Below are positions 8,287 through 14,844 of a DNA stretch of 22,174 nt, one piece after another. The stretch is from positions 1-22,174 of the forward strand of contig JBEVNX010000163.1 of NCBI GenBank assembly GCA_040507895.1. The letters are read 5' to 3'. A program made the translations under genes and the position numbers. The stretch is from JBEVNX01 sp040507895 (GTDB taxonomy: Bacteria; Desulfobacterota; Binatia; JACPRU01). Under the pieces are notes generated by a model. The model did not search any database, was not told where the DNA came from, and was given only the letters and a program-made list of their open reading frames with translations. The stretch's first letter is position 1. Each line of letters opens with the position of its first letter.

Positions 8287-8877
8287 TCAGCCCGCTGTCA
8301 GGCCGCCGTTGTAGATCGACTGCCGCGGAGCGATCAGGAGGCGGCGCACCATGGGCTCGAACGCCTCGAGCGGCATCGGCTCGAGCTTGGGATCGAAGGC
8401 CGGGCCGTCGTACTTCTCACAGAAGTGCGCGGTGCGCTCGAACCACGGATGGCCGCGGAACTGCTCGCGCGAATTCGGATCGAGGCCGATGTGGTGGAAG
8501 AAGTAGTAGCCTTGGAAGATGCCGTGCTTTTCGACCATCCAGTGGTTGGCCTCCGAGACGAACGGCTTCAAGATCGCAGCCGCGATGTCGGAGTGGTTGA
8601 AGGAGCCGAGCGTGTCGCCGATGTCATGCAGCAGCGCGCACACCACGTACTCTTCGTCTTCGCCGGCCCAGTGAGCCAACGTGGCGGTCTGCAGCGAATG
8701 CGTCAAGCGGTCGACGGCGAATCCGCCATAGTCGCCGTCGAGCAGGCGAAGATGCGCGAGGATCCGGTCGGGCAGCTTCTGCGCGAACGGCACGAAGCTC
8801 GCCGCGATGGTCGCCCAGTCCTCGGCCGTCGAGCGCTGCATGGAAGTGAACGTGGCGCGGGGCTCGTCTGGGTGCAT
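8287..8877 (-). CDS. HD-domain protein resembling PhnZ-type mixed-valence diiron oxygenases
   Basis: A 196-residue all-helical HD-domain protein without signal peptide. The metal-binding HD pair is His84-Asp85 in CALLHDIGD, preceded by His60 in THSLQTATLA, with further histidines at 95, 112, 118 and 128-129. The spacing from His60 to His84 and the HSLQ context resemble PhnZ and related oxygenases, which cleave C-P or C-C bonds using a mixed-valence iron pair. A tyrosine at 50, ten residues before His60, matches the position of the PhnZ lid tyrosine, but the nearby glutamate of PhnZ appears to be Phe53 here. Many such HD proteins are uncharacterised, and a phosphohydrolase role is also possible. 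No phosphonate genes are nearby. A second in-frame ATG at residue 13 could be the true start, as neither has a clear Shine-Dalgarno. Confidence 0.78.
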   Translation of the reverse strand: MHPDEPRATFTSMQRSTAEDWATIAASFVPFAQKLPDRILAHLRLLDGDYGGFAVDRLTHSLQTATLAHWAGEDEEYVVCALLHDIGDTLGSFNHSDIAAAILKPFVSEANHWMVEKHGIFQGYYFFHHIGLDPNSREQFRGHPWFERTAHFCEKYDGPAFDPKLEPMPLEAFEPMVRRLLIAPRQSIYNGGLTAG

Positions 8878-8954
8878 GCGGGAATCTTGCCGCCGAACCC
8901 ATCCTCGAGCAACCCCACCGGCGATCGGTGAGCGTCAGGAACCACGCCGGCGAG

Positions 8955-9021
8955 CCTCGATCCGAAACTCACGTGGGTTCTGGCGTTGGCGTCGGGCGCC
9001 CGCGCGAGCTTCGGATCGAGG
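8955..9021 (-). repeat. Inverted repeat (12 bp perfect arms) between acyl-CoA dehydrogenase and HD gene
   Basis: CCTCGATCCGAA at 8955-8966 is the exact reverse complement of 9010-9021. Pairing continues inward with one mismatch, giving about 15 of 16 pairs around a 35-base loop that itself holds the palindrome GGGCGCCC (8994-9001). It begins 28 bases after the dehydrogenase stop and ends about 78 bases before the HD start. No T-run follows, so it may be an mRNA 3'-end stabilising hairpin, a rho-assisted terminator or an operator. Confidence 0.6.
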
Positions 9022-9048
9022 GGCCTCGCGAAGATCTTTACTCTGGGA

Positions 9049-10320
9049 CTACTCCGCCGCCTTGCGATCGCGGAAGAAGCCGAACAGGTACTGGGCGACG
9101 CGCCGCATCTGGATCTCCTCCGCGCCCTCGGTGATGCGATAGCGGCGATGATGGCGGTAGATATGCTCGAAGGGCTTGTGGCGCGAGTAGCCGATGGCGC
9201 CGTGCACCTGCATGGCCCGGTCGGCCGCGTCGCAGACGAGCCGGTTCGCCCGGTAGTTGCACATCGCGACCCGATCCGAGAGCTTGCGGGCGACGTCGGG
9301 CTTCGACATGCGATCCATCTCCCAGGCGGTCTTGTAGATCAGCAGGCGCACCATCGCCGCCTCGGTATGGAGCTCCACGAGCGGCCACTGGATCGCCTGG
9401 TTGGAGGCGAGCGGGCGGCCGAAGGGCTTGCGCTGCTTGGAGTATGCCACCGCCTCGTTGATGCAGTACTGCGCCGCGCCCAGCGACGAGGCCGCCTGAC
9501 GAATGCGGTTCTCGTGCACGAAGTGCTGCGCCACCGCCAAGCCGTCGGCGGGATCGCCGAGAATCGAGTCCGCCGGCACCCGTACGTCGGTGAGCGACAC
9601 GCGGGGATGATCGGTCGGCATGTTGAACGTCCAGAGATATTCCTCGATCTTGAAGCCCTCGCTCTTCGTCGGAACGATGAAGCAGGTGATGCCGCGGGCA
9701 TCGCCGGGCTTGCCCGCCGTGCGCGCGAACACCAGATCGTGCGTGGCGACGTGCAAGCCGGTGTTCCACATCTTGGCCCCATTGATCCGCCACTCGTCGC
9801 CGTGCCGCTCGGCGTGCGTATCCATCCACGTCGCGTCCGAGCCGTGCTCCGGCTCGGTCAGACCGAAGGCGATGCGCGCCGAGCCGTCGAGGATCCGGGG
9901 AATGAACCACTCCTTTTGCTCCTTCGTGCCGAAATCGCGCAGCATCAGCACGATCGGCAGATTGGCGACGATCGAGCTCTCGTTCTGGAGATCGTTGTGC
10001 AAGCCCAGTCCCTTGGCCGCGAAGTGCTCGCGGATGATCGCCATCGCCAGGTGCGATCCGTCTTTGCCGCCGTACTCCTTGGGGAGGCCGAAGCGGTAGT
10101 GGCCCGCGCGGTCGGCGCGCCGGCGCATCTCTTCGAGCAGCTCCTCCCATTCCTTGCGCGGCAGGCCGCCGCGATCGAAGTCGGTGCGCGCCCACTCGCG
10201 GCGATGATCGAAGAAGCGAATGTTGTCGTTCTCGCGCTCGAGCGGCTTGATCTCACGCTCGATGAAATCGTCGAGCTCGGCGAGATAGCGCTGGATGTCG
10301 GCCGGAACGTCGAAGTCCAC
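9049..10320 (-). CDS. Acyl-CoA dehydrogenase family protein
   Basis: An FAD-dependent enzyme of 423 residues that should introduce an alpha,beta double bond into an acyl-CoA and pass electrons to ETF. The N-terminal helical domain spans about 1-125. The middle beta domain starts at the FAD-binding segment AFGLTEPEHGSDAT, followed by INGAKMWNTG. The C-terminal helical domain carries QRKPFGRPL and VHGAIGYSRHKPFEH, and ends with RITEGAEEIQ, where Glu398 sits at the catalytic-base position of the medium/short-chain enzymes. The GTG at 10320 is chosen because AGGAGG lies seven bases before it; the frame is open further upstream but without support. The sequence looks closer to the ACAD10/11-like branch than to classical short-chain enzymes. 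It lies between the P450 and HD genes on the same strand. Confidence 0.92.
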   Translation of the reverse strand: MDFDVPADIQRYLAELDDFIEREIKPLERENDNIRFFDHRREWARTDFDRGGLPRKEWEELLEEMRRRADRAGHYRFGLPKEYGGKDGSHLAMAIIREHFAAKGLGLHNDLQNESSIVANLPIVLMLRDFGTKEQKEWFIPRILDGSARIAFGLTEPEHGSDATWMDTHAERHGDEWRINGAKMWNTGLHVATHDLVFARTAGKPGDARGITCFIVPTKSEGFKIEEYLWTFNMPTDHPRVSLTDVRVPADSILGDPADGLAVAQHFVHENRIRQAASSLGAAQYCINEAVAYSKQRKPFGRPLASNQAIQWPLVELHTEAAMVRLLIYKTAWEMDRMSKPDVARKLSDRVAMCNYRANRLVCDAADRAMQVHGAIGYSRHKPFEHIYRHHRRYRITEGAEEIQMRRVAQYLFGFFRDRKAAE

Positions 10321-10327
10321 TGCGTGT

Positions 10328-10333
10328 CCTCCT
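10328..10333 (-). promoter_or_regulatory. Ribosome binding site that fixes a GTG start
   Basis: AGGAGG on the minus strand ends seven bases before the GTG at 10320. This ideal Shine-Dalgarno decides the acyl-CoA dehydrogenase start over the longer open frame reaching 10350. Confidence 0.85.
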
Positions 10334-10352
10334 CGTACGAGTGCTGGCACCG

Positions 10353-10381
10353 GGTCTAGTGCACTGGGCCGCGCTTGACAA
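10353..10381 (-). promoter_or_regulatory. Weak sigma-70-like promoter candidate for the acyl-CoA dehydrogenase
   Basis: TTGTCA (10376-10381, one mismatch to TTGACA) and TAGACC (10353-10358, three of six) are separated by 17 bases, 33-38 bases upstream of the GTG. The -10 match is poor, so this is tentative, but a 108-base gap after the P450 leaves room for a promoter. Confidence 0.3.
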
Positions 10382-10428
10382 TCCGCTCGCGCGCCGGGCG
10401 AAGCGCACAGGGGGCGCGCGACGTTGCG

Positions 10429-11649
10429 TCACGCGCCGCGGAAGGTGATGCGCAAAGTCGCCGGCACGCGGAACAGCGAGCGACCCCACTCCACGGCGTC
10501 CGACTCGAGCCGCAGCCCGTCGAAGCGGCGAACCAGAGTGCCGATCGCTGCGCGGGCCTCGAGCTCGGCCAGATGATAGCCGAGGCAGAAATGCGCTCCG
10601 CCGCCGAACGCCAGGTGGTCGCCGTCGGCGCGGTCGATGTCGAACGAGTCGGGATTCGGAAAGCGCGCGGGGTCTCGGTTCGCCGCCGCCAGCATCGCCC
10701 AGATCATCGAGTCCTTGGCAATCTTCTTGCCTCCGAACTCGGCGTCCTCGTGGAGGATGCGCGCCGTCGCCACGATCGGGCCATCGTAGCGCAAGCACTC
10801 TCTCACCGCCGAATCGATGAGCTCCGGGTGAGCTCTCAGCCGCGCGAGCTCCGCGGGGTGACGGATGAGCGCTCGCATGCCGTTGCCGATCAAGCCGATC
10901 GTCGTCTCGAATCCCGCGATCAACAGACCGATCGCCTGGGAGATCAGCTCGGGCGTGCTCAAGCGGTCTCCTTGCTCTTCGGCGCGGATCAGCCCGCTCA
11001 GGATGTCGTCGGTCAAGGTCGTACGCCGCGTCTCGATGAGCTCTTCGAAGTAGGCCGCCAAGTTCTTGCCCGCGCCGCGCGCCTGTTGGATCACCTCCGG
11101 CGGCAGGATCGCGGCGGCGAGGGCGAACGTCGCTTGCGCCGTCCACACCGTGAAGCGATCTCGATCCGCGGACGGCACGCCGAGCATCTCGCAGATCATC
11201 GTCGCCGGCACTGGCAGCGCGAGGTCCGCGATCACGTCCATCTCGCCGCGCGCCGCGACGCGGTCGAGACATTCGTCGACGATCCGCTGGATGACGTCGC
11301 GGAGCTGCGACAGCGCGCGCGGTGTGAAAGCGCGGCTGACGAGCTTGCGCAAACGGGTGTGAGTCGGCGGATCCTGCTGCAGCATGAAGAGGCGCTGGTC
11401 TTCGGGCTGCCCTTCGTCGATTCCCGGCAACAGCCCGTCCGTGGTGCGAACTCCGCAGCGGACGTCACGCAGCAGCCGCACCACGTCGTCGTATCGGAGG
11501 AGCCTCCAGAAGCCGACGGGCGTGAGGTTCACGGGGTCCCGCTCGCGCAGCCTGGCCAAGGCCGGATAGGGATCGGCGCGGAACGCCGGATCGAGCGGAT
11601 TGCACCCGCCCCACGGATCGTCGAGCACGTCCGGCGGGCGCTCCATCAT
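10429..11649 (-). CDS. Cytochrome P450 (class I bacterial type)
   Basis: A 406-residue soluble heme monooxygenase with all key motifs. The I-helix has IAGFETT near 240, the oxygen-activation site; the K-helix has ExxR as ECLR; and the heme loop is FGGGAHFCLGYHLA with the axial ligand Cys355. The C-helix region HTRLRKLVSRAFTP is also typical. There is no membrane anchor, so it would need a separate ferredoxin and reductase; neither is in the window. The ATG at 11649 overlaps the upstream membrane-protein stop (ATGA) and has GAGG seven bases before it; a second ATG follows immediately at 11646. The neighbouring acyl-CoA dehydrogenase suggests a lipid, terpenoid or steroid-like substrate, which is an inference. 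The CYP family cannot be assigned without alignment. Confidence 0.94.
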   Translation of the reverse strand: MMERPPDVLDDPWGGCNPLDPAFRADPYPALARLRERDPVNLTPVGFWRLLRYDDVVRLLRDVRCGVRTTDGLLPGIDEGQPEDQRLFMLQQDPPTHTRLRKLVSRAFTPRALSQLRDVIQRIVDECLDRVAARGEMDVIADLALPVPATMICEMLGVPSADRDRFTVWTAQATFALAAAILPPEVIQQARGAGKNLAAYFEELIETRRTTLTDDILSGLIRAEEQGDRLSTPELISQAIGLLIAGFETTIGLIGNGMRALIRHPAELARLRAHPELIDSAVRECLRYDGPIVATARILHEDAEFGGKKIAKDSMIWAMLAAANRDPARFPNPDSFDIDRADGDHLAFGGGAHFCLGYHLAELEARAAIGTLVRRFDGLRLESDAVEWGRSLFRVPATLRITFRGA

Positions 11650-12065
11650 CGCAGGGCCTCGCGCCGGCGATGGAGAAGGATCGCGCCGCCGCTCGAGACG
11701 CCGATCGCGACGAACGCATAGGCGAGGAGCCCGAGGGCGGGCGTGTCGGAGCCCGCCGGGGGATGAAGCACGAAGGAGACCAGGTTGACGATCACGTAGA
11801 CCGCGTAGGCCGCCGCCAGGGGCGCCACCCAGCGGCGCATCGTCCAGACGCCGTAGGCGTAGGTGGCGAGCACCAAGCCGAAGAGCGGCCCCAGGATCGC
11901 ATTGGCCAGGCCGTGAAGGCGATAGCCGAAGAACACGAAGCCGGCGTCGCTTTGCGGCGCCGCCGCCTGAGACAGAGGCTTGGTGAAGTTGGAAATCGCA
12001 AGCAGCGCCATGAGCACGGCCAGAACCGTGAGCGGGCGGTCGCGCGGCGGTCTTTCGGCTTCCAT
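11646..12065 (-). CDS. Small four-helix membrane protein of unknown function
   Basis: I do not recognise this 139-residue protein. After a short polar start (MEAERPPRDRP) it has four hydrophobic helices, roughly residues 12-30, 45-68, 75-100 and 107-128, and a basic end (HRRREALR), consistent with an inner-membrane protein. The ATG at 12065 has GGAG about ten bases upstream and starts just before the first helix; the longer upstream frame is low-complexity antisense of the divergent gene. Its TGA overlaps the P450 ATG by four bases, so the two are probably translated together. The divergent CDP-alcohol transferase starts only 22 bases away. A role as membrane partner of the P450 is possible but not shown by the sequence. 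Confidence 0.72.
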   Translation of the reverse strand: MEAERPPRDRPLTVLAVLMALLAISNFTKPLSQAAAPQSDAGFVFFGYRLHGLANAILGPLFGLVLATYAYGVWTMRRWVAPLAAAYAVYVIVNLVSFVLHPPAGSDTPALGLLAYAFVAIGVSSGGAILLHRRREALR

Positions 12066-12087
12066 CGGTTGGCTCTCCACCCGGGTG

Positions 12088-12708
12088 ATGCCACATGTGA
12101 GCGCCATGGAGGAAGGCAAGGCCGGGGGCGAAGTGCTCGCCTTGATTGCGCGAGCGCTGACTCTCTCGCGCTTCGTTCTCCTCATACCGTTCCTCTGGCT
12201 GTTGAAAGCAGTCGCGGCGCATCCCTCCACCCCGGGCCGACTCGCGCTCGCCGGCACGTACGCGTTCATCGCGCTTTCCGACACTCTCGATGGACGGCTC
12301 GCGCGCCGCGCGAACGCCGCCAGCCGGCTCTGGGGGCGAATCGACGTCGTCGCGGACATACTGTTCAACTTCTCGGCGCTCACCGCCGCCAGTCTCCTCG
12401 GCTGGATGGGACCCTGGGTGCCGGCCGGCGTGGCCATTCTCGGCGGGCGCTTTCTCTGGAGGATCGCCCCCGACTCCGACGACCCGGCCCCGCGAGTCCG
12501 CGAAGATCGCGCCGGAAAGCTCGCCGGCTTTCTCTACTACGCACTGGTCGGCTGGGTCGTCGCCGAGTCGTCGACCGGTGGGATCCTCGGGCCCTCGGCG
12601 GTCGCGCGCGGAGCCGACGCCGTCTTCGCCTACACGCTCGTGGCCTTCTGGCTCGGGCGCGAGCCGCCGGGCTCGTCGCGGCGCGGGCGAAGCACCAGAT
12701 CAGCGTAG
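12088..12708 (+). CDS. CDP-alcohol phosphatidyltransferase family protein with variant motif
   Basis: A membrane enzyme of 206 residues likely to transfer a phosphatidyl or similar group from a CDP-linked donor to an alcohol. The signature D1xxD2GxxAR...GxxxD3xxxD4 is present as Asp65-Asp68-Gly69-Ala72-Arg73, then Asp86 and Asp90. The second glycine position, four before Asp86, is Trp82, with Gly83 next to it. Hydrophobic helices run through about 25-45, 50-65, 85-120 and 145-160. The start is uncertain: ATG 12088, GTG 12097 and ATG 12106 are all in frame with no good Shine-Dalgarno. The last 79 bases overlap the convergent LPG-synthase-like gene, and both C-termini there are polar tails. Phosphatidylglycerophosphate or phosphatidylinositol-type synthase roles are possible. 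Confidence 0.75.
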   Translation: MPHVSAMEEGKAGGEVLALIARALTLSRFVLLIPFLWLLKAVAAHPSTPGRLALAGTYAFIALSDTLDGRLARRANAASRLWGRIDVVADILFNFSALTAASLLGWMGPWVPAGVAILGGRFLWRIAPDSDDPAPRVREDRAGKLAGFLYYALVGWVVAESSTGGILGPSAVARGADAVFAYTLVAFWLGREPPGSSRRGRSTRSA

Positions 12709-13622
12709 GCCTTGGGCAGAAACAAGAGCCCGAGCGTGCCGTTGGCGAGCATGAACGTCAGATGGGCCGCGAGGCTATAGGCCAGCAGCGAGGCTTCGGG
12801 CGCATAGTCGCGGAAGAAGAAGATCCAGGCCGCCTGCGACGTACCGAGATGGGCGACGGTGATCGGCAGAGCCGCCACCATGAAGACGATCGGCAAGGAA
12901 GCGAGCAACCGCGACCAGGGAATATGGATGTCAAAGAGCGACAGCGCGATCCCGTGGACCACGAGCGCGAGCAGGAACGTGGTGGATTTCAAACCGAGGA
13001 GCGCGAGCAACTGCCTCGGCGTGGCGATGCGCAGCGTCCGCGCCACCGCGTGGGTCGCAAGGGCGCCGCGAGCGGGGCGCCTCACGAACACCGCGAGCGC
13101 GGCCCAGAGCAGCGCGAGAGCCGCCGGCACGCCCAGCAAGCTCGCCGGGGCCGAGCCGGGGAACGCCAGCATGCCCGCCGTGGCGAAGACGATCAGCTGC
13201 GTGACCTCGAGCAGGATCAGCACCAGCACCGTTCCAGTGATCGCGCCGAGCGGCGTCAAGAAACGCCGATGCAGATAGAGTGCCAGCGCGCCCTGCGCGA
13301 GCTGCGTATTGACCAGCGAGACCAGGTACGTCGAAGCCCGCACCGGCAACAGATCTCGATAGGGGAGCGGCCCATGGAACCAACGGATCGCGAGCGCGAG
13401 CACCAGCGTGTCGATCGCGAAGAAGGCGAGCGAGAACGCCGCCATCAGCGCGAGAAACGGCACCAGGTCGGCCCGCGACAGCGCCTCGCTCAGCCTCGTG
13501 AACGGGATACGGCTGAAGATCGCGGCAAAGATGACGAGCGTCGTCGCCAAGGGCCATACGCGCCCGAACCACCCGCGCCGGTCGTTCGCGGTCGCCCCAT
13601 TCGTCCGCCACTCGTCAGCCAT
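12630..13622 (-). CDS. Lysylphosphatidylglycerol synthase-type transmembrane protein (UPF0104/YbhN-like)
   Basis: A 330-residue polytopic membrane protein of the flippase-like LPG-synthase transmembrane family, with about eight hydrophobic segments between residues 20 and 305. Recognisable family features are the LSRADLVPFLALMAAF region and ITVAHLGTSQAAWIFFFRDY (this family usually has a PxxxGxG..E-like segment here). There is no C-terminal aminoacyl transferase domain, so it is not a full MprF. Such proteins are thought to move or modify lipids. The ATG at 13622 overlaps the upstream araC-type stop by eight bases, indicating coupling; longer in-frame starts run into the regulator gene. Its 3' end overlaps the convergent CDP-alcohol transferase by 79 bases. 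A joint role with that enzyme in lipid metabolism is an inference. Confidence 0.82.
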   Translation of the reverse strand: MADEWRTNGATANDRRGWFGRVWPLATTLVIFAAIFSRIPFTRLSEALSRADLVPFLALMAAFSLAFFAIDTLVLALAIRWFHGPLPYRDLLPVRASTYLVSLVNTQLAQGALALYLHRRFLTPLGAITGTVLVLILLEVTQLIVFATAGMLAFPGSAPASLLGVPAALALLWAALAVFVRRPARGALATHAVARTLRIATPRQLLALLGLKSTTFLLALVVHGIALSLFDIHIPWSRLLASLPIVFMVAALPITVAHLGTSQAAWIFFFRDYAPEASLLAYSLAAHLTFMLANGTLGLLFLPKAYADLVLRPRRDEPGGSRPSQKATSV

Positions 13623-14697
13623 CGATGCGACCCGTGAGCGGGAATCCATGCCCGCGTTGCGGAGAGCCTCCGGCCACCCGACGGAAGCGACTCGGCGGAC
13701 GACCGGTCCAACGCTTGAAGGCATGCGTGAAGCTCGCGGTCTCGGCGTAACCGAGCGAATCGGCGATCTGCTCTACGCTGAGCGCGGTTTGCCGCAGCAG
13801 CTCCTCCGCTTGCTTGCGGCGCACGTCTTCGACCAGCGAGCTGTAGCTCGTTCCCCTCTCGTCGAGGCGCCGGCGCAGCGTTCGCGTGGAAACGCCGAGC
13901 TTCGCGCAGATCTCGTCGATGGTCGGCCAGTGGCCGCGGCAACGGACCAGGACGTCGAGCACGCGCTCGACCTCCGACGATCGAACGGCAATCCCGGCGA
14001 GCAGCTCGCGGCACTGCCGCTCGTGGGTCTCCTCGAGCAGCGGATTGCCGTACGGCATCTCCAGCCGCTTCCAGCTAGGCGCGAACAGAAACTGCGTGCG
14101 CGCCGCGCCGAAGCAAACGGCCGCGCCGAGCGCCTCGGCGCAGCGAGCCGCATCGGCCGGGGCCGCGATGGCGGCGCGGAATTCCTGGATTGGGAATGGC
14201 GCACCGACCATGTCGTCGAGCAGACGCCGAACTGCGGCGAGGTCGCGGGCGACCATGAACTCGCGCATCTCAGGCGGAACCGACGAGAGATCCGCGTCGA
14301 GACCGGCAATCTCACGCGCTCCGTCGCGCGCCACCGCGTACTCGATCAACGTGAAGGCCAGCTCGTGGAAGCCGGCCGCGAACTCCACGGCCCGCGCCAC
14401 CGTCCGCGCGCTGAGAATCGCCAGGCCGAACGGTCCGTAGGACAGCAGTCGGTAGCGAAATCCCACGTCGAGCCAGAGGCCCGGGCGCTCGCGAGTGCGC
14501 TCGACGAAGGCGCGCTCGAGGCGAAGCTCCTGATCGCCGGTGACGATCCCGTCCGCGCGCTCGATGTCGGCGAGCGCGAGGCCGGCTTCGGCGAGCGCCG
14601 TCTCGGGACGGATGCCCGCCTCGCGCAGCATCGAGACCATGATGCGGGCGCTGCCGTTCGACAATCGCCGTCCACGAAATCGCTCGATCTTCGTCAT
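13615..14697 (-). CDS. AraC-family transcriptional regulator with arabinose-binding-like domain
   Basis: A 360-residue DNA-binding regulator. Residues about 15-200 look like the N-terminal ligand-binding domain (Arabinose_bd type) of the OruR-like AraC subgroup, beginning with the typical ARIMVSMLREAGIRPE. The C-terminal AraC domain, about 255-345, has two helix-turn-helix units: one at IDEICAKLGVSTRTLRRRL, the second at SVEQIADSLGYAETASFTHA, followed by FKRWTGRPPSRFRR. The ATG at 14697 is preferred over an upstream TTG at 14724. It is divergent from the hydroxyacyl-CoA dehydrogenase across 147 bases, the classic arrangement for a regulator and its target, and is coupled to the downstream LPG-synthase-like gene. 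A fatty-acid or acyl-CoA related ligand is an inference from context. Confidence 0.9.
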   Translation of the reverse strand: MTKIERFRGRRLSNGSARIMVSMLREAGIRPETALAEAGLALADIERADGIVTGDQELRLERAFVERTRERPGLWLDVGFRYRLLSYGPFGLAILSARTVARAVEFAAGFHELAFTLIEYAVARDGAREIAGLDADLSSVPPEMREFMVARDLAAVRRLLDDMVGAPFPIQEFRAAIAAPADAARCAEALGAAVCFGAARTQFLFAPSWKRLEMPYGNPLLEETHERQCRELLAGIAVRSSEVERVLDVLVRCRGHWPTIDEICAKLGVSTRTLRRRLDERGTSYSSLVEDVRRKQAEELLRQTALSVEQIADSLGYAETASFTHAFKRWTGRPPSRFRRVAGGSPQRGHGFPLTGRIDG

Positions 14698-14754
14698 GCT
14701 TGCTCTACCCGCCCGGAATATCAAATCTTAGGCCGACGCCAACCTTCCACCGCA

Positions 14755-14778
14755 ACCCGTCGAGGGAGCGAGACGGGT
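14755..14778 (+). other. Stem-loop 1 in the leader of the hydroxyacyl-CoA dehydrogenase
   Basis: ACCCGTC (14755-14761) pairs with GACGGGT (14772-14778) around a ten-base loop. It lies in the divergent region between the AraC regulator and the dehydrogenase and could be an RNA hairpin or a regulator-binding dyad. Confidence 0.45.
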
Positions 14779-14787
14779 CTTCCCGCT

Positions 14788-14812
14788 CGCCCTGCGCAGC
14801 GGAGGCAGGGCG
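14788..14812 (+). other. Stem-loop 2 in the leader of the hydroxyacyl-CoA dehydrogenase
   Basis: CGCCCTGC (14788-14795) pairs perfectly with GCAGGGCG (14805-14812) around a nine-base loop. It is nine bases after stem-loop 1 and 18 bases before the AAGGAGG at 14831. There is no T-run, so it does not look like a classical attenuator. Confidence 0.45.
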
Positions 14813-14844
14813 GCGCGCTACGAGTCCGCGAAGGAGGACCGCCA

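Noticed and set aside
10358..10365. Palindrome AGTGCACT upstream of the acyl-CoA dehydrogenase
   Set aside because: Eight-base palindromes are expected by chance at this window size, and no second half-site or repeat accompanies it.
13408..14844. A long N-terminal extension of the hydroxyacyl-CoA dehydrogenase frame
   Set aside because: The extension is antisense to the AraC and membrane genes. AAGGAGG and the Rossmann start at 14845 give a complete family-length protein.
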